Source of the DNA: Cristatella mucedo
Taxonomy: Eukaryota > Bryozoa > Phylactolaemata > Cristatellidae
Assembly: GCA_009760855.2 (NCBI GenBank)
Contig: WPIO01000173.1
Span: 97,501 to 161,500, forward strand
DNA length: 64,000 nt
Direction: 5' to 3'
Under the pieces are notes generated by a model that worked only from the letters and a program-made list of their open reading frames with translations, did not search any database and was not told where the DNA came from. Below are positions 33,640 through 45,645 of this stretch, piece after piece. Each line of letters opens with the position of its first letter. The first letter of the stretch is position 1. The position numbers and the translations under genes are program-made.

Positions 33640-33760
33640 GCAGCTGGTTGCTATGGGCGGGGCGGGGAGTGGAGGCTGGACTAGGCCCGGCCGATAAGGT
33701 TTCCGCTTTTATGACGTAGTCATAATATCAGTTGGACGTTTGATCTCTGGGGGACGTGTA
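33640..33760 (+). promoter_or_regulatory. Possible promoter of the TRIM-type gene
   Basis: A compact GC-box cluster (GGGCGGGGCGGGG near 33657) is followed by a CRE-like palindrome TGACGTAGTCA near 33712. This lies about 1.6 kb upstream of the TRIM start codon. An acceptor-like TCTTTTTTAG at 35348-35356 just before the coding exon would allow a 5' UTR intron. Motif-based only. Confidence 0.2.
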
Positions 33761-34077
33761 ATTTTGCTAAAATTTAAAGTATTTTTGGCAGTTTGAAGTT
33801 GTGTTCTGCGGGTCCGTTTAGTGCTGAGTACCTTATATTTACGTAATTCACCACGAACGCTCGGTTCAGGAGGTCGGGTTTTTCAAAAAATCGGTTGAGC
33901 TCGACGTACTACTTCCGGTTTAAGTACGTCTTACAACATAATTTTATTTACCATGTTCCGATAATCTGTTAACCGCCACAATTTGGGACTGCATTTACAA
34001 CTGGTCTGTCTTTTACCAGGCAAATTTCCAAAAAACTGAACATTGTTGACCATTTTGCTCGAATTCCTCCTGAAGGG

Positions 34078-34660
34078 CGAATCGCAGGGACCCACTAAAT
34101 GCTGTCCTAAATAAGTGTGTTTTTAAGTCTTTTTTAATGTGGTCAAGTCAGGGGATGTTCTGACGCAGGTCGGGAGCGATTTATAGGCTTTGGGAGCATA
34201 CGATCTAAATGAACGGTCTCCAAAGGATTTGATGTTTGTACTGGTAAACTGTCAGTTTCCGAAAAGCAGGTGGTACGATGCTTGGCCTGGATGAGGAGTA
34301 GATCTGATAGATAGCCTGGAGCCAAAGAATTAAGTGACCTAAAAGTGAAAGACAAATCCTTGAAGTCGATCCGTTGCTTGGCTGGTAGCCAGTGCAGGTC
34401 GGCGAGAAGTGGTGTGATGTGGCAACTGCGACGCTCACGACAGACAAGCATAGCTGCAGAGTTTTGCACCAGCTGTAATCGTCTGATTGCACATGCCGGT
34501 AGGCCAGAAAGCAAAGAATTACAGAAGTCAAGACGGGATGTCACAAATGCATGGACCAACTTATACGTGGTATCCATATCTAAACAAGCCCGAATATTAG
34601 CAATGTTATGTATCTGAAAGTGGGCAGACTTGATTGTGGAGCTGATGTGGTCGTATACTT
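34078..34660 (-). mobile_element. L2-A LINE fragment without tail
   Basis: A minus-strand ORF segment (34143-34697 frame) with FVTSRLDFCNSLLSGLPAC and the region up to the end of the ORF. It starts abruptly in the 3' UTR with no hairpin or (ATT)n, so it was broken after insertion. Confidence 0.8.
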
Positions 34661-35388
34661 GTGGGTATGTCCATAATGCTCTCGATAAGCACCTCATTAT
34701 GCTTAAAGGGAAAGTTTGTTGAAGCGAATTACTTCGGATGTTCTTAGATTTTGATGCCCAAGTTTGCTGGCTAACTTTGCTTTATCTTAGTCACCAGTCC
34801 TGTTGGTAGTTGTTGGTGCTGCAGCTAGACATATTAAATCTGCATTTTGTATAAATCCCAGTAAGTTGTTGGTAAAGTTTATTAAAGCGATTGAGCGCTC
34901 TTGGATTTCTAAGTTCTTTATGTGTACGACTTTGTAATTTCACGTTTTCTTTTTAATCTCCGATTCGTGCTAATATCCTTTGTGAAGTGCTATTGTGAGC
35001 TTTTCCTATTTTGGCAGGCCATACGCGAGACGTTCACCGTTAGCCTGACAGTTAATTCATGATGTGTACAGCTCTTACCTCTGAGCATAGCCGTAGTAAG
35101 AATTAAGCGAGTAATCAGACTTAAATTTGCATATGCATGTAAATAATCGTCTATCTTATTTTTAACGTCACTTAACTTAATTGCTTGCAATCAGAGCACT
35201 TCATAACTTTACATATATTTTTTTTACTATTCATGGCTCAAGATGTAAATTGCCGCTTAAATGAAACGAGACACTGGGTAAGGTAGTATTTTTCCAATAG
35301 CCGTTATTTAAATGAATTCGCATCGGCTGCATTCCCTTAACGTTGGTCTTTTTTAGAGCTCCCGGTAAATCTAATTGTGCTCAGAGCG
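34661..35388 (+). other. Upstream region of the TRIM exon
   Basis: No gene recognised. It contains the acceptor-like TTTTTTAG ending at 35356 and about 30 bases of presumed 5' leader before the ATG at 35389. Confidence 0.4.
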
Positions 35389-36412
35389 ATGGAACAAGAT
35401 CCCGTTTTTTACTGCTGCATTTGCAAAGAGTTGATCAAAGATCCGATGTTGCTCAGTTGCTTACACAACTGCTGCAAGCGCTGCATGTTGAAAGAAATCC
35501 TCCAGACAGATCACAAGCAGATGACCTGTCCGGAATGCTTGACCGTCGAAGATGTAACCGTGGCTCAGCCGAATCTATTCATAGCTACGAAGCAATTTTC
35601 TTCTGAAATGAAGTGCTATCCATGCCAGCTGAAATACCTAGATTTAGAGGCTGAGTTTTACTGCAAGAACTGTCCTAAAATCTTTTGTGCTGGTTGCTCC
35701 GTAGACCACTCAATACACACTTCGGACCACGTCACCGAACCTCTGGATCTGTACATTCCAACTGAAAGCTCTACTTCACAATGTCCGGAACACACGAAGC
35801 AGCTGGAGTTTATGTGCTTGACATGTATGAGGCTCAGGTGTACAGACTGCATTCAAGATATTTGCCTTACTGAGAAGCATGATGTCAACTCTGCCACATC
35901 CGAAGCCGTTAGCACTAAGATGGATGATAAAATGCGAGAAATTAATGAATGCTTAAATCAAATAGAAGATCTGTTTGAGTTCAACCGAGGTGGACCGCTG
36001 ACGGCTGTGAATAAAGCATTAAAATTATCCCGGGAAATCCTCAAGAAAAATAAAAAAGCTTTGCTTAACAGCCTCGATGAAGCGTTTTCCGAAGCTTGGC
36101 AAGGTCTTGACGATCAAAGTGATGAGCTTGAAGCGGATGTGTCATCCAAAGCTAAAGAGTTTACTGAAGTTGAAAAGGTCGCCCGATTTGCAATGGCATA
36201 TGCTCGGTTTGTGCTGAATTCAAAAAATCGTAAATGGTTGTTAGATCAGTCTGACCGGATTGCATCACGTCTTGGAAAACACGTCAAACGGCTCTCGGCA
36301 TTATCTACGGCATCTGCTTTCACAGACGGCATTGTAGTACCCGAAAATTGTTCAGACGACACCAGAAAACTCATGCTAAATACATTAATTGGTGCACCGG
36401 AATTATATTCTG
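35389..36412 (+). CDS. TRIM-type protein, RING/B-box/coiled-coil exon
   Basis: From the ATG at 35389 the protein has a complete C3HC4 RING at residues 9-50 (Cys9, Cys12, Cys24, His26, Cys29, Cys32, Cys47, Cys50). Two Cys/His B-box-like modules follow at about 70-115 and 130-165 (the second with CPEH, CLTC and CTDC). An alpha-helical, charged region at about 175-300 is suited to a coiled coil. An earlier in-frame non-ATG codon at 35377 is not needed. The frame is uninterrupted to a strong donor (TCTG then GTAAGT, GT at 36413-36414), leaving a phase-1 junction. If read through, it would stop 5 codons later. RING/B-box/coiled-coil proteins are E3 ubiquitin ligases, and substrate choice lies in the C-terminal domain. 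I infer that this domain is the propeller-like exon at 48380, which has a phase-1 acceptor. TRIM56- or TRIM-NHL-like overall; the orthologue is not assigned. Confidence 0.85.
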
Positions 36413-36417
36413 GTAAG

Positions 36418-37325
36418 TGGTTTTCTTGAATCCCGATAGGGAATAGCTATTGTGAAAACAATTCTAAGGTTTGTGTAGCTTATTCGATCAAACTAAACAC
36501 TCGGCCAACTAAATCAAACTCATTGGTTTTGAATAGCACATTTTTGGTTACCAATGCTGAATTAAAGTATTTCTATATGAATATAAATGATTTCCTCGTG
36601 ATCTTGACATGTTACCAGTAGCGACAAAAACTAACGGCAAATTTTTGGATGTTTTTTTATAACTCTGCTTAAGTTGCCCAGAGGGACCGTTCACACTTCC
36701 ACTTTATAACTCCGACATATTTTATCCACCCTGTGTAGTCTTCGCTGTGCATCGGCAAATAATTGGAAAAAGAATTGTATGCAGATACAGCTTTTATTTT
36801 GTTATCCCAATTTTTGCTTTTTTCGTAAAGGAAATAATATTCCTTTGTAATCAACTCTTCTTGACTACAGGTTCTGCAGAGTCAACAACCTCATTTAATT
36901 AGGTCGCACCAAATGTATTGTGATTATCTATGTAGCTTGCGGCTGGTAATACAGAGTTGACTGCTGCAGTATTAAAGACAAAGACTAAACTCGTGAAGTG
37001 CAAATAACTTACCGTAATTCTCAAACCCTGCAAATTGTTTAACCTTGACCTTGGCTGTTAAAGGTTATTCCATTAACTACTTCTCAAACCAGGACAGCTG
37101 CTGTGCTAAGGTCATGACGCCCCTATGCTTATCCGAATCCCCTTTGAGTTCGAGTATCAACTTACTTTCTCAAATTTAAACAGCTAGTACTAAGTTTACA
37201 AGTTGTAGTAGTAGTAGTAGCAGTAATAGAACAAGTAGTGAGCTCTATTTGTCAAGACTATTTACTTTGAGCTACCTTAAGATGCTTAAAGTTTAAGCTT
37301 GCTAGTCAGGAACTACACGGATAAA
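36418..37325. other. Start of the presumed 12 kb TRIM intron, no feature
   Basis: AT-rich, with a short (GTA)n run near 37206. A weak acceptor-like site near 36871 leads to only a few codons. No exon accepted. Confidence 0.45.
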
Positions 37326-38084
37326 TTGGCAGTGCATGTGCGACATTCCATCTCGAATTGTCTAACTCACTGCTTGCTGGTCTACTGACCAGAAATTTCT
37401 TGCACTTAGAATTTGATGAATAACTCTGCAGCAAGGCTTCTCTGACGTGGCATTGCAGTGGCAAAATCACACCACTTCATAGTAAGAGGAGGTGGCATAG
37501 TGCTTATCATAGTAGGGAGTAGATCTGACGGGTAGAATGGAGTAAAAAACGAAGGAACTTGAAAAGTGAGTGACTGAAGGTCAAAGTAGATTCTCGACTA
37601 GGAGAGAATGCAGGTCAAAGGGAGGTTGTGTGATGTGGCAACTGCAATGCTCTTAACAGACAGCCATAGCTGCAGAGTTTTTTTACCAAGTGTAAGCGAG
37701 TTATTGGATGCCATAAACGGATTTTCTGTCACAGATGCTGGTAAAAATTTATATCTTGTTTCCTGTCAAAGCAAGTCAAAATTTAGCAATTTAATGTAGC
37801 TGAAGGTACACCTGTGTGGAGTAGATTTACTCATCAAATGAAAGGCCTCTTTCCAATTGAACAGGTAAATTTCGTGAGGATTCAATAGCTAATATACAGA
37901 CAGATCCAATCGTGTGCGTCAGCCTATCTAATTTCTAAATCACACTAGGTTTGCCCATTACAAGTAGGCTTTTGTATTGTGATTCAATTTACGAAAGCTT
38001 GCTGCTGTAAATATGCGGTTGTCATCAATACATACAGTGAGAGAGTTGGAAGGTTTCGGAGTGCTTGAGGGTAGGAAGCTATTA

Positions 38085-38585
38085 ATTCTTTGGCTCCAGC
38101 CTATCTCTCAGATCTACCCCACACCACGCCAAGCATCGTAACACCCGCTTTTCGGAATCCAACAGTTTACCAATACCTCGTACAAGCCTCAAATCCTTTG
38201 GAGACCGTGCATTTAGCTCGTTTGCTCCTAAAGTCTGGAACTCCCTCCGGTCTTGCGTCCGGACATCCCCTGACTTGACCAAATTTAAAAAGAACTTAAA
38301 AAACACCTATTTAGGACAGCATTTAGTGGGTCCATGTGATTCCTTCTTTCTATGCTTATGCGTGCTGATACTGTGCATGCTGCATGCTGCCACTAACCAC
38401 ATTTGCATGCTAACCCTGTGCATGTCAGCCCTAACCACGTTGTTTATGTTGTTTATCAAGCATGATATTACTCACCATTCAACTGCGTTTCCCTTTGCAG
38501 CAAATGTAAAGCGCCAAGAAAGAGATTGATTTCTCTGAGGGCGCTTTATCAAGTGCATTATCATTATTATTATTATTATTGTTAT
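38085..38585 (+). mobile_element. L2-A LINE nested insertion
   Basis: A 5'-truncated plus-strand copy with LAPAYLSDL-type ORF end, 3' UTR, perfect hairpin (AAAGCGCC near 38509, GGGCGCTTT near 38540) and (ATT)n. The minus-strand host resumes at about 38590. Confidence 0.85.
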
Positions 38586-38935
38586 TCTCAAAAGGGAAGG
38601 CACAACTGAATGTCGTCAACATTGGAATGAAAGCTTAGATTGTGTCTGGCAATCACATCGACCAGAGGGACAGTATAAACTGTGAAATGAATCGGACCAA
38701 ACAGTGAGCCCTGAGTTACCCCGTTCTAAAGTTGCTCATTGGGTGATATTTGTTCATTCACTTCAATAGTCTGGAGTCTCCCATCTAGATTAGACCTGAA
38801 AAGTTGCAGTGTGGTGCTAGTGATACCTAGAGAAGAGGTGAGGCGATCAAGAAGGACTTAGTCGTCTGTATGTATAGCAGCTGCCAAAAGATCGAGATAA
38901 ACAAATAAAGATGCTCTATTTAATTCTGTTTTCAT

Positions 38936-39660
38936 TTAGCCAGGCTGTGTTCGGTTGGCTGGGACCGGACGGCTATAATGAGGGTTAGGGTCACCGGTTA
39001 GGCCGGGGTCGGACCTACGGCCTGTAAGGTGACGTAGGGTCACCGGGGCTCTTGGGTAGAAGAAGTTGGCCAAGTAAGTCGTGGTGTTGGAGGCTCCCGG
39101 GCTCGCCGAGTTATGCACCTGGATTCGTGCAGGCGTGCACCGGCGATGCTGCCACGCATGCAAGGGAACGAGTACCCAAGGCCCGAGCGGAGCTGGATAG
39201 CTCGCTCGTGGTTGAGACTTGTATATTCCCTGTTCCCCGTGTAGCGTGTTCGTGACCCCCCTGTGCTGGCGTCTTTCGGTGGAAGCTGACGACTGTGGTA
39301 GTTGTCGACTCGGACTTGCCAAGTAGTTACTCAGCCAGCCGGACTTTGGACGTCGTACGCTCGTACTGTTGGATTCGGAGTCGGTACAACGACAGGACTG
39401 TAGAAGCCGACTGACCCCATCTAACATGTTGGTTGGCGCTTGCTGCGTCGTCTTGCGCCCCCATAGTCTACTGTGTATAGGACCCTCACTGTCGACTTGT
39501 TTAGTTCCCCTGCTGTTGTTGGCGTATGCGTTATTATAAAGAGATTTACCCTGACGGCCGCTCGTCTTACCATAGCTCGGCGGCATGGCGAGCGGCAGCG
39601 TGGCCGGAGTATGGCGGGGCATGGAGGGAATAAGCAACTGACGTTTGGAACTCGGTTACA
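38936..39660 (-). mobile_element. Solo LTR with 5-base target duplication
   Basis: A 725-base GC-rich block is flanked by TTCAT on both sides (38931-38935 and 39661-39665), inside the minus-strand L2-A. Removing one TTCAT and the block restores alignment with the RT region of other L2-A copies. On the minus strand it begins TGTAACCGAG. A 233-codon antisense-of-insert frame is a composition artefact. No internal gag/pol, so a solo LTR is the simplest reading. Confidence 0.6.
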
Positions 39661-39784
39661 TTCATACGTAGTTCATTAAAAAGTGGAAGTAATTCTAATT
39701 CTGCAGAATGATTAGCTGTAAAACTAGATTGGAACCTACTGACTAGGTTTGTAGTTTTAATACTATTAAGAGCGTACATTTTAA

Positions 39785-40748
39785 TAGTATAACTTACTAG
39801 TTATGGGCAAACCCAGTGTGATTCACAATTTGGAAAGGCTGACGCTAAAAATTGGCTCTGCCAGCACATCTCCAGTTTAATCAGCTCGAAATCTAGGTGT
39901 CATATTCCAAAGCGACCTCTCATTAGACGCCCACATCAGCTCCACAGTCAAATCTGCCTATTTTCAGCTTCAAAACATTGCTAAAACTCGGGCTTGTTTA
40001 GATAAGGATATCACATCTAAGTTGGTCCATGCATTCGTGACATCCCGTCTTGACTTCTGCAACACACGGGTCGCTGGCCTACCGGCATGTGCGATCAGGT
40101 GATTGCAGCTGGTGCAAAACACGGCAGCTAGGCTTCTCTGTCGTGAGCGGCTCAGTTGCCACATTACTCCACTTCTCGCCGACCTGCACTGGCTACCAGT
40201 CAAGCAACGGATTGATTTCATGGTTTTGTTGCTCACTTTTAGGTCCCTTCATTCTATGGCCCCAGCCTATCTCTCCCACATACTCCCCCATCAGGCCAAG
40301 CATCGTACCACCCCCTTTTCGGAATCCAACAGTCTACAAATACCCCTGTACAAACCTCAAATCCTTCGGAGACCGTGTATTTAGTTCGTATGCTCCCAAA
40401 GCCTGGAAATCCCTCCCGACCTGCGTCAGAACATTCCTTGACCTGACCACATTTAAAAAGAACTTCAAAACGCACCTATTTAGAGCAGCATTTAGTGGGT
40501 CCATGCGATTCATCTTTCATGTGCTTATGCATGCTGATACTGTGCATGCAGCCACTATCCACATTTGCATGCTGACCGAGTGCATGTCACCCCTAACCGT
40601 GTTATTCAATTTTTTGTTTGTCAAGAATGATATGACTCACCATTCAATTGCATTTCCGTTTGCGGCAAATGTAAAGCGCCTAGAGAGAGGTCGAGTACTC
40701 TGAGGTTGCTTTATCAAGTGCATTATTATTATTATTATTATTATTATA
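39785..40748 (+). mobile_element. L2-A LINE nested insertion, well preserved
   Basis: A plus-strand copy from KPSVIHNLERLTLKIG onwards. The C-terminal RT ORF runs to 40490 in two frames, then the 3' UTR, hairpin (near 40673-40712) and (ATT)n at 40722-40747. The host L2-A flanks it in minus orientation. Confidence 0.85.
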
Positions 40749-41416
40749 CGAGTTCGGCTAGTCTGCCACGGCTCGTTCGAGTGTCTTTGATATGACTGGT
40801 AGGAGGACGGGGCGGAAATTGCTGAAGTTCTCATAGTCCAATTTTGTTTGTTGAGTATTAGCCTGACTAAAGCCTTTTTGGAAGTTGCTGGGACATGAAC
40901 TGAGGCTAATTATATATTTATAATGTTAGTTATGCATTGCAGGAGCAGATCTATGCATATTACAAGGAGGATAGTTAAATCGGGCATAGAGGACTAATTG
41001 TCTTCTTTGATGAAGATGTAAAGTTCAGGATGAAGCCACGGTTGAAATAGTTGAACGTAGACATTGCAGAGCGGCAGGAATTGAGGGACATGATTTCAGG
41101 GTAGATGCTGCAACCCTAAGGATTGAAGACCCGATCTTGTCTATCATGCTGAAAAATAAGCTAGAGAAGCAATTAATTAGATCATTAAACGACATAAGTG
41201 TCAGGAGCTAATTTTGGAGCGGTTAAGTTTCGGTTGGATGGTAGACATAAGCGATTTTGTATTGGCATCTAAGATTCAACAATGTCCTTAGAGAAGCTAT
41301 AATTCACCTTTCTACGATACACATGGTTATGATCTGCAGTAGTCTTCTCATGCCTGTCTTTGGAAAGTCACCCCTGATCTTTGACATAGTTTTCAAGCAT
41401 GGGTTTCGCTGATCTA

Positions 41417-41596
41417 CCATATTTTCGCGTGTATAAAACGGGTCTTATACAAAGTTTTACATACCCCGCACCCAGGGTGCGTGTTATATATGGGTGGGTC
41501 TTATGTAAAATATCGTTTGCACTAATAATCAAAACCAGCGTCTTACATATGGGTACGACTTACAATTAGGCGTGTTTTATATTCGCGAAAATACGG
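41417..41596. mobile_element. MITE with TATTTTCGCG termini
   Basis: The left end CCATATTTTCGCGTGTATAA and right end TTATATTCGCGAAAATACGG are inverted repeats of about 25 bases. The element is flanked by TA on both sides. No coding capacity. A mariner/pogo-type TA duplication is consistent, but the superfamily is not proven. Confidence 0.7.
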
Positions 41597-41861
41597 TATA
41601 CCAGAAACTCAACTTATCCGCTATTATCCCGGCGGCAGGTAAGAATAAACAATAATCATTGCGATTCTGCTTCAGAAAATCCTTTGATCTAAACTAAAAA
41701 TGGTAATGATACCATGTCTACATCCAGCGGGTGATGAAACATTGGACACATTTTACTTATAATAAAGGAAATGAAACGACTGGATATAAATTGCTCTGTG
41801 CGGCAGATGGCTAGGCCGCGTGCATCTTATACAGTTTTTTTAGTAAACACCGTCAAAAGCC

Positions 41862-41922
41862 TCGTCTTATATACGGGTGCGTCTTAAAATTAGGCTTGTC
41901 GTCTATGCCCGAAAATACGGTA
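41862..41922. mobile_element. Partial second copy of the same MITE
   Basis: CGTCTTATATACGGGTGCGT and the right terminus CCCGAAAATACGGTA match the right half of the element at 41417. No left terminus seen. Confidence 0.55.
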
Positions 41923-43264
41923 GTTATCCTAATGTATAAGGTAGACAGCGGACTGTCTGGGCCAGGGTTCAATGTGGGCTTAGTCAGAGCTGCAAACTCG
42001 TCGGGTATGTTAAGTAACGTCGTGTCATAGCAGTGTACCAATGATGACATTTCGGGAAAGGATTGAGCAACAGAGGTGAAGCTTATGTCTCGCACGGACG
42101 TCTCCAATCTTAAGGTTATTGCGATTCTGAGATTCACGTGTACTTTAAAATTAACTTGAGGGCGCAAATTGTTGACTGAATAAGGTTTGCATGTCGTTAA
42201 ACGAGCATAATTTTTTGGGGATAATTGGTAACTAGTAATTGGTATTAATAAAATAGCCTGCAGTTTTCGGAGAAAATTTGGTCGAGTGTGTGACTATTGA
42301 TGTGAGTAGGGTCATGCAAATTGGGTACAAGAGAAAAGGAGTCAGTCAGTGTATGAAATTCGGTGCTGAAAGTGTCACATAAGTAATTAAAATGAATGTT
42401 ACAATCACGCATGATGAGTAAAGATCGATTTCTTGGACACAAAATTGAAGTGATACCGGAGAAATCTCTGACAAAGGAGCGCTTGAGGGTTGGGAGTGAT
42501 AAACTAGTGATAAACGAGTGATAAACTGCTGCCACCAACGGTAGCTTGTTGTCGGGTGAACTCTAAACAATAAATTCGTAAGACTGCTTGGAAGGAACTG
42601 TAAAGGACTTGAAATTGAATAATGAGCGTTTTAAAAAGCAATTCGACCTGCATTTTTTGATTGATTTAGTGGTGTGAAAGTGAGATAAGACTGTCAGGAT
42701 TTTGTCGGCAATGGTACGTTAGATTTTACTAAAGTTGTGGTCAAGGCGAGCAGGTCAATGCTTTTTCATAGATACAAGTTGCATAATATAGGAGTTTATT
42801 GAACATTGAGCAAGGATACCAAGGACATCAAGGGCATTCTTCAAGTTGGGCGGCCGGAGTAATAGCATGAATGTCGAGAAGTCTAATACAATTTTAAGGT
42901 GTACGATCTTTGGATTTCCGCTTAAGTGCAATTCTCGTGGTTATACTTCGGTGGCTGTATAGCCACACATCAAAACGGTGCATATCTTCAAAGACGTGGC
43001 AGCAAGATGTATCACCATTATTGAACAGTACCGGAACGCCCATTAAAAACTTGAGCCTGAAATAAGCGTTACCCATCCTAAACTCTTAATCGAAGTCCAA
43101 CAAAAACTGCGGATTCTTCAAGTGGTGTAGTGAGCATTCCTTATTTTGAATCGATCATTCGTTTCATGATTTAGATCTTTGTTGTGGATCTTCACGTCGT
43201 CTATAATTGGTGTTTAAACAGTTTTATATCTGGGTTTAGCAGAACTGAGGTCAGAAGACACGAG

Positions 43265-43800
43265 CAATCAGGATGCCGTTCAAAAGCCAGCAGCTGGTGT
43301 CGAGAAACTGCTGAAGTTATTGCAGGAGCTGCGAAAAAAGTTACGAGATGAGGAAGACAGGCTCGCCATTAAATTGCAAAGTATGTACACGTGAATTGTT
43401 GGAGCTCGCGCTTAAGATTTTGCTTCTAGTCTCTAGCATTGGATGCAACTCTGCATTGATCTTGTCGATATTTCTACAGGTGACGTCCGTTACAAGCCGG
43501 TTGCACTGTATGCACTTGAACTTAGCTATCCACTATACCAGAAGGCGATTTATTTGATTACTTCTTACTTACGGCCACTGTTCACATCCATGCTAAGTTG
43601 TGTTTAGAATGTTTTAATGTTCCAGAAGGGCTCTATAGACGTGCTCTAGAATAGGTATCGAATCGCCATTGAGCTTCGTGGCTACTCATCAGACTAGCGA
43701 GTTGCTCAGAAAAAGTCACCCTAAGCCAACTAAACCTCCATCACGGAACGTTAGAACTCACCGCTAGACAATCGATTACTTAAGATGCGCTGCTGTGGCC
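43265..43800. other. No gene recognised
   Basis: Spacer between two L2-A copies. No coding or repeat evidence. Confidence 0.4.
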
Positions 43801-43802
43801 TA

Positions 43803-45200
43803 GGACTAAAGTGAGCGACAAAACTCTGAAGTCGATCCATTGCTTGACTAGTAGCCAACGCAGGTCGGCGAGAAGTAGTTTGATGTGGCAACTGCGTAGT
43901 TCACGACAGACAAGCCTAGCTGCAGAGTTTTGCACCGGCTGTCATCGCCTGATTGCACATGCCGGTAGGCCAGTAAGCAGCGAGTTACAGAGATAAGTCG
44001 GGATGTCACAAATGCATGGACCAAGTTAGATACGCTATCCTTATCTAAACACGCCCGAATTTTAGCAATGGTATGTAGCTGAAAGTAGTCAGATTTGATT
44101 GTAATTGTATAGCTTATTTGGTCGTCTAACGAAAGATCACTTTGAAACTTGAAACTTAAATATTGTGCATATTTAACTAAGGATATCCTGACAGGGCCGA
44201 TTCTGAGAATTAGCCTTTCCAATATCTGAAGAACACTTGGTTTAGGGTTTAGGTGCTAGTAAGTTTGTTCAATCATCATCCAGTTTAAGAAAATTTGTTG
44301 ACATCAAAGTGCTGATGTCATTTACACCTGTAGCAAGTGAGTTAACTGAATTCAACGTGATTGAGGGCTAGGAGGGATCAAAGCAAAGATGCAACTGAGC
44401 ATCATACACAAAGAAGTTGATGCCTAAATCGTGCTAAATTGTCACACCGTGAAAAGAAAAGTAGCACGGACTTCTGAGGTACCCCATATTTCTGAGGTAC
44501 CTCGGATTACCTTTATCCATTAAAAACGCCACTGTGCGGTTTCCCACTGAGGTAGGAATTGAAATTTTGCAACGCAATGTAATGTATCGCCGTCTGTAAC
44601 TCCACAATGTCATAAAGACCATGTGGGTGTTATGCAGGAAAGTTTTGTATAGCCCACTCATAGCCTAAGCTGCTTTCGGTACGCAATCAACGCAATGCCA
44701 GCTATGCCCTGGAGAGATGAGAGGCGCTTAAGAAGGGCTTGGTGATTGACTGTATGAAAAGCTGCCGAAAGATCAAGAAAAACAAGCAGAGATAGTTTAC
44801 CTATGTCATTCCTAAATAAATCACTGTACACCCAAAGCAGTACTGACTCTGTGTAGGGATTAACGCTGAAACCAGACTTGAAATTAGTAGCGACATTTTA
44901 AGTTTAAATGTACGAGTTCAGCTGGTCTGCGTCAACTTGTATCCGTGTCTTTGATAATAACGGAAGAAGTGAGACTGGTCGGAAGTTTCTCAAGTTCTCT
45001 TGATCTAGTGCTGCTTTCTTGAGTAGCGGCCCGTCTAAGACCATTTGGCAAGGTGCTGTCACATGACTTGATCTAATGGCATATTTATGATTTTAGTTAT
45101 GCAATAAAAAAACATGCCCATGCATTGCAGAAGCATGATTGTGAGAATAGGGTCCAAAGGCCTGCTTGTCTTCTTTGATTCCGATATAAACTTCATGACA
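43803..45200 (-). mobile_element. L2-A LINE fragment (RT region)
   Basis: Minus strand. The C-terminal RT part at 43803-44220 includes SDLSLDDQISYT. The GVPQ/YADD region is decayed at 44340-44560, and the finger and upstream RT regions lie at 44700-45200. The 3' UTR and tail are missing. A family B insertion at 44580-44687 interrupts it. 194 bases (43819-44012 region) are identical to the reverse complement of 22333-22526. Confidence 0.8.
44580..44687 (-). mobile_element. Family B LINE, 108-base insertion with 10-base target duplication
   Basis: Flanked by CAACGCAATG on both sides (44570-44579 and 44688-44697). The content is the last 108 bases of family B including its TGTAA-type end. A clear 5'-truncated target-primed insertion. 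Confidence 0.9.
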
Positions 45201-45645
45201 AGGTTACGAGTGACGCCTTTCAAAATATCACTTTTTACCTTTACCTTCTGCGAACCTCAAATACTTTGGAGATAATGCCCTTAGTTCGTGTGGTCCCATT
45301 CATATGATGGCAGTATCCTCTGAAATGTATTCCTCAATTCCTTGCAGCACCTTATTCTTAACAATAAATTCGTTCACTAGTGACCTCTTCTTGAGTTTCG
45401 AGTCCTTATTAAAGGTGACAATCAAAGAAGGTGACTAGTCCCCGGGACCCTATGCCCACTGTCCTGCTGCAACGATGCATCAATCTGCTACTGCCATGAC
45501 TAACATAATTAATATGTCATTAACCTAAGGTAATGTCCCTGCTAATGTCAAAAAAGATATAATCAGGCAGCTACTCAAGAACGCAATACTAGATCCAGAG
45601 AACTTAAGCGACTACCGCCCAGTCACCATTTGCCGGTTCCCATTA

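Larger units (their letters stand above)
37330..43260 (-). mobile_element. L2-A LINE, near full-length host of several nested insertions
   Basis: Reading the minus strand, the endonuclease domain lies at 42245-43100 (RDCNIHFNYL, then FHTLTDSFSLVPNLHDPTH). The EN-RT linker is at 41930-42170 (SSLVHCYDTTLL). The pre-RT region lies at 40749-41400 and the RT finger (VSRFQSSFTANHSAELELL) at 39646-39779. The segment around DLLAA and SSLGITSTTLQ is at 38590-38930, and the C-terminal part at 37490-38080. The gaps are filled by a MITE, a plus-strand L2-A, a solo LTR and a second plus-strand L2-A, each in a place where the host resumes collinearly. The junction at the 3' end (37330-37490) is disturbed. 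Confidence 0.7.

Noticed and set aside
36844-36900. Small TRIM exon after CTTGACTACAG
   Set aside because: Only about ten codons before a stop, no conserved residues, and it would end the protein before the propeller domain.
38936-39637. 233-codon minus-strand open frame
   Set aside because: It coincides almost exactly with the GC-rich solo LTR, has a Pro/Ser/Arg-rich composition typical of non-coding GC-rich DNA, and matches no domain.
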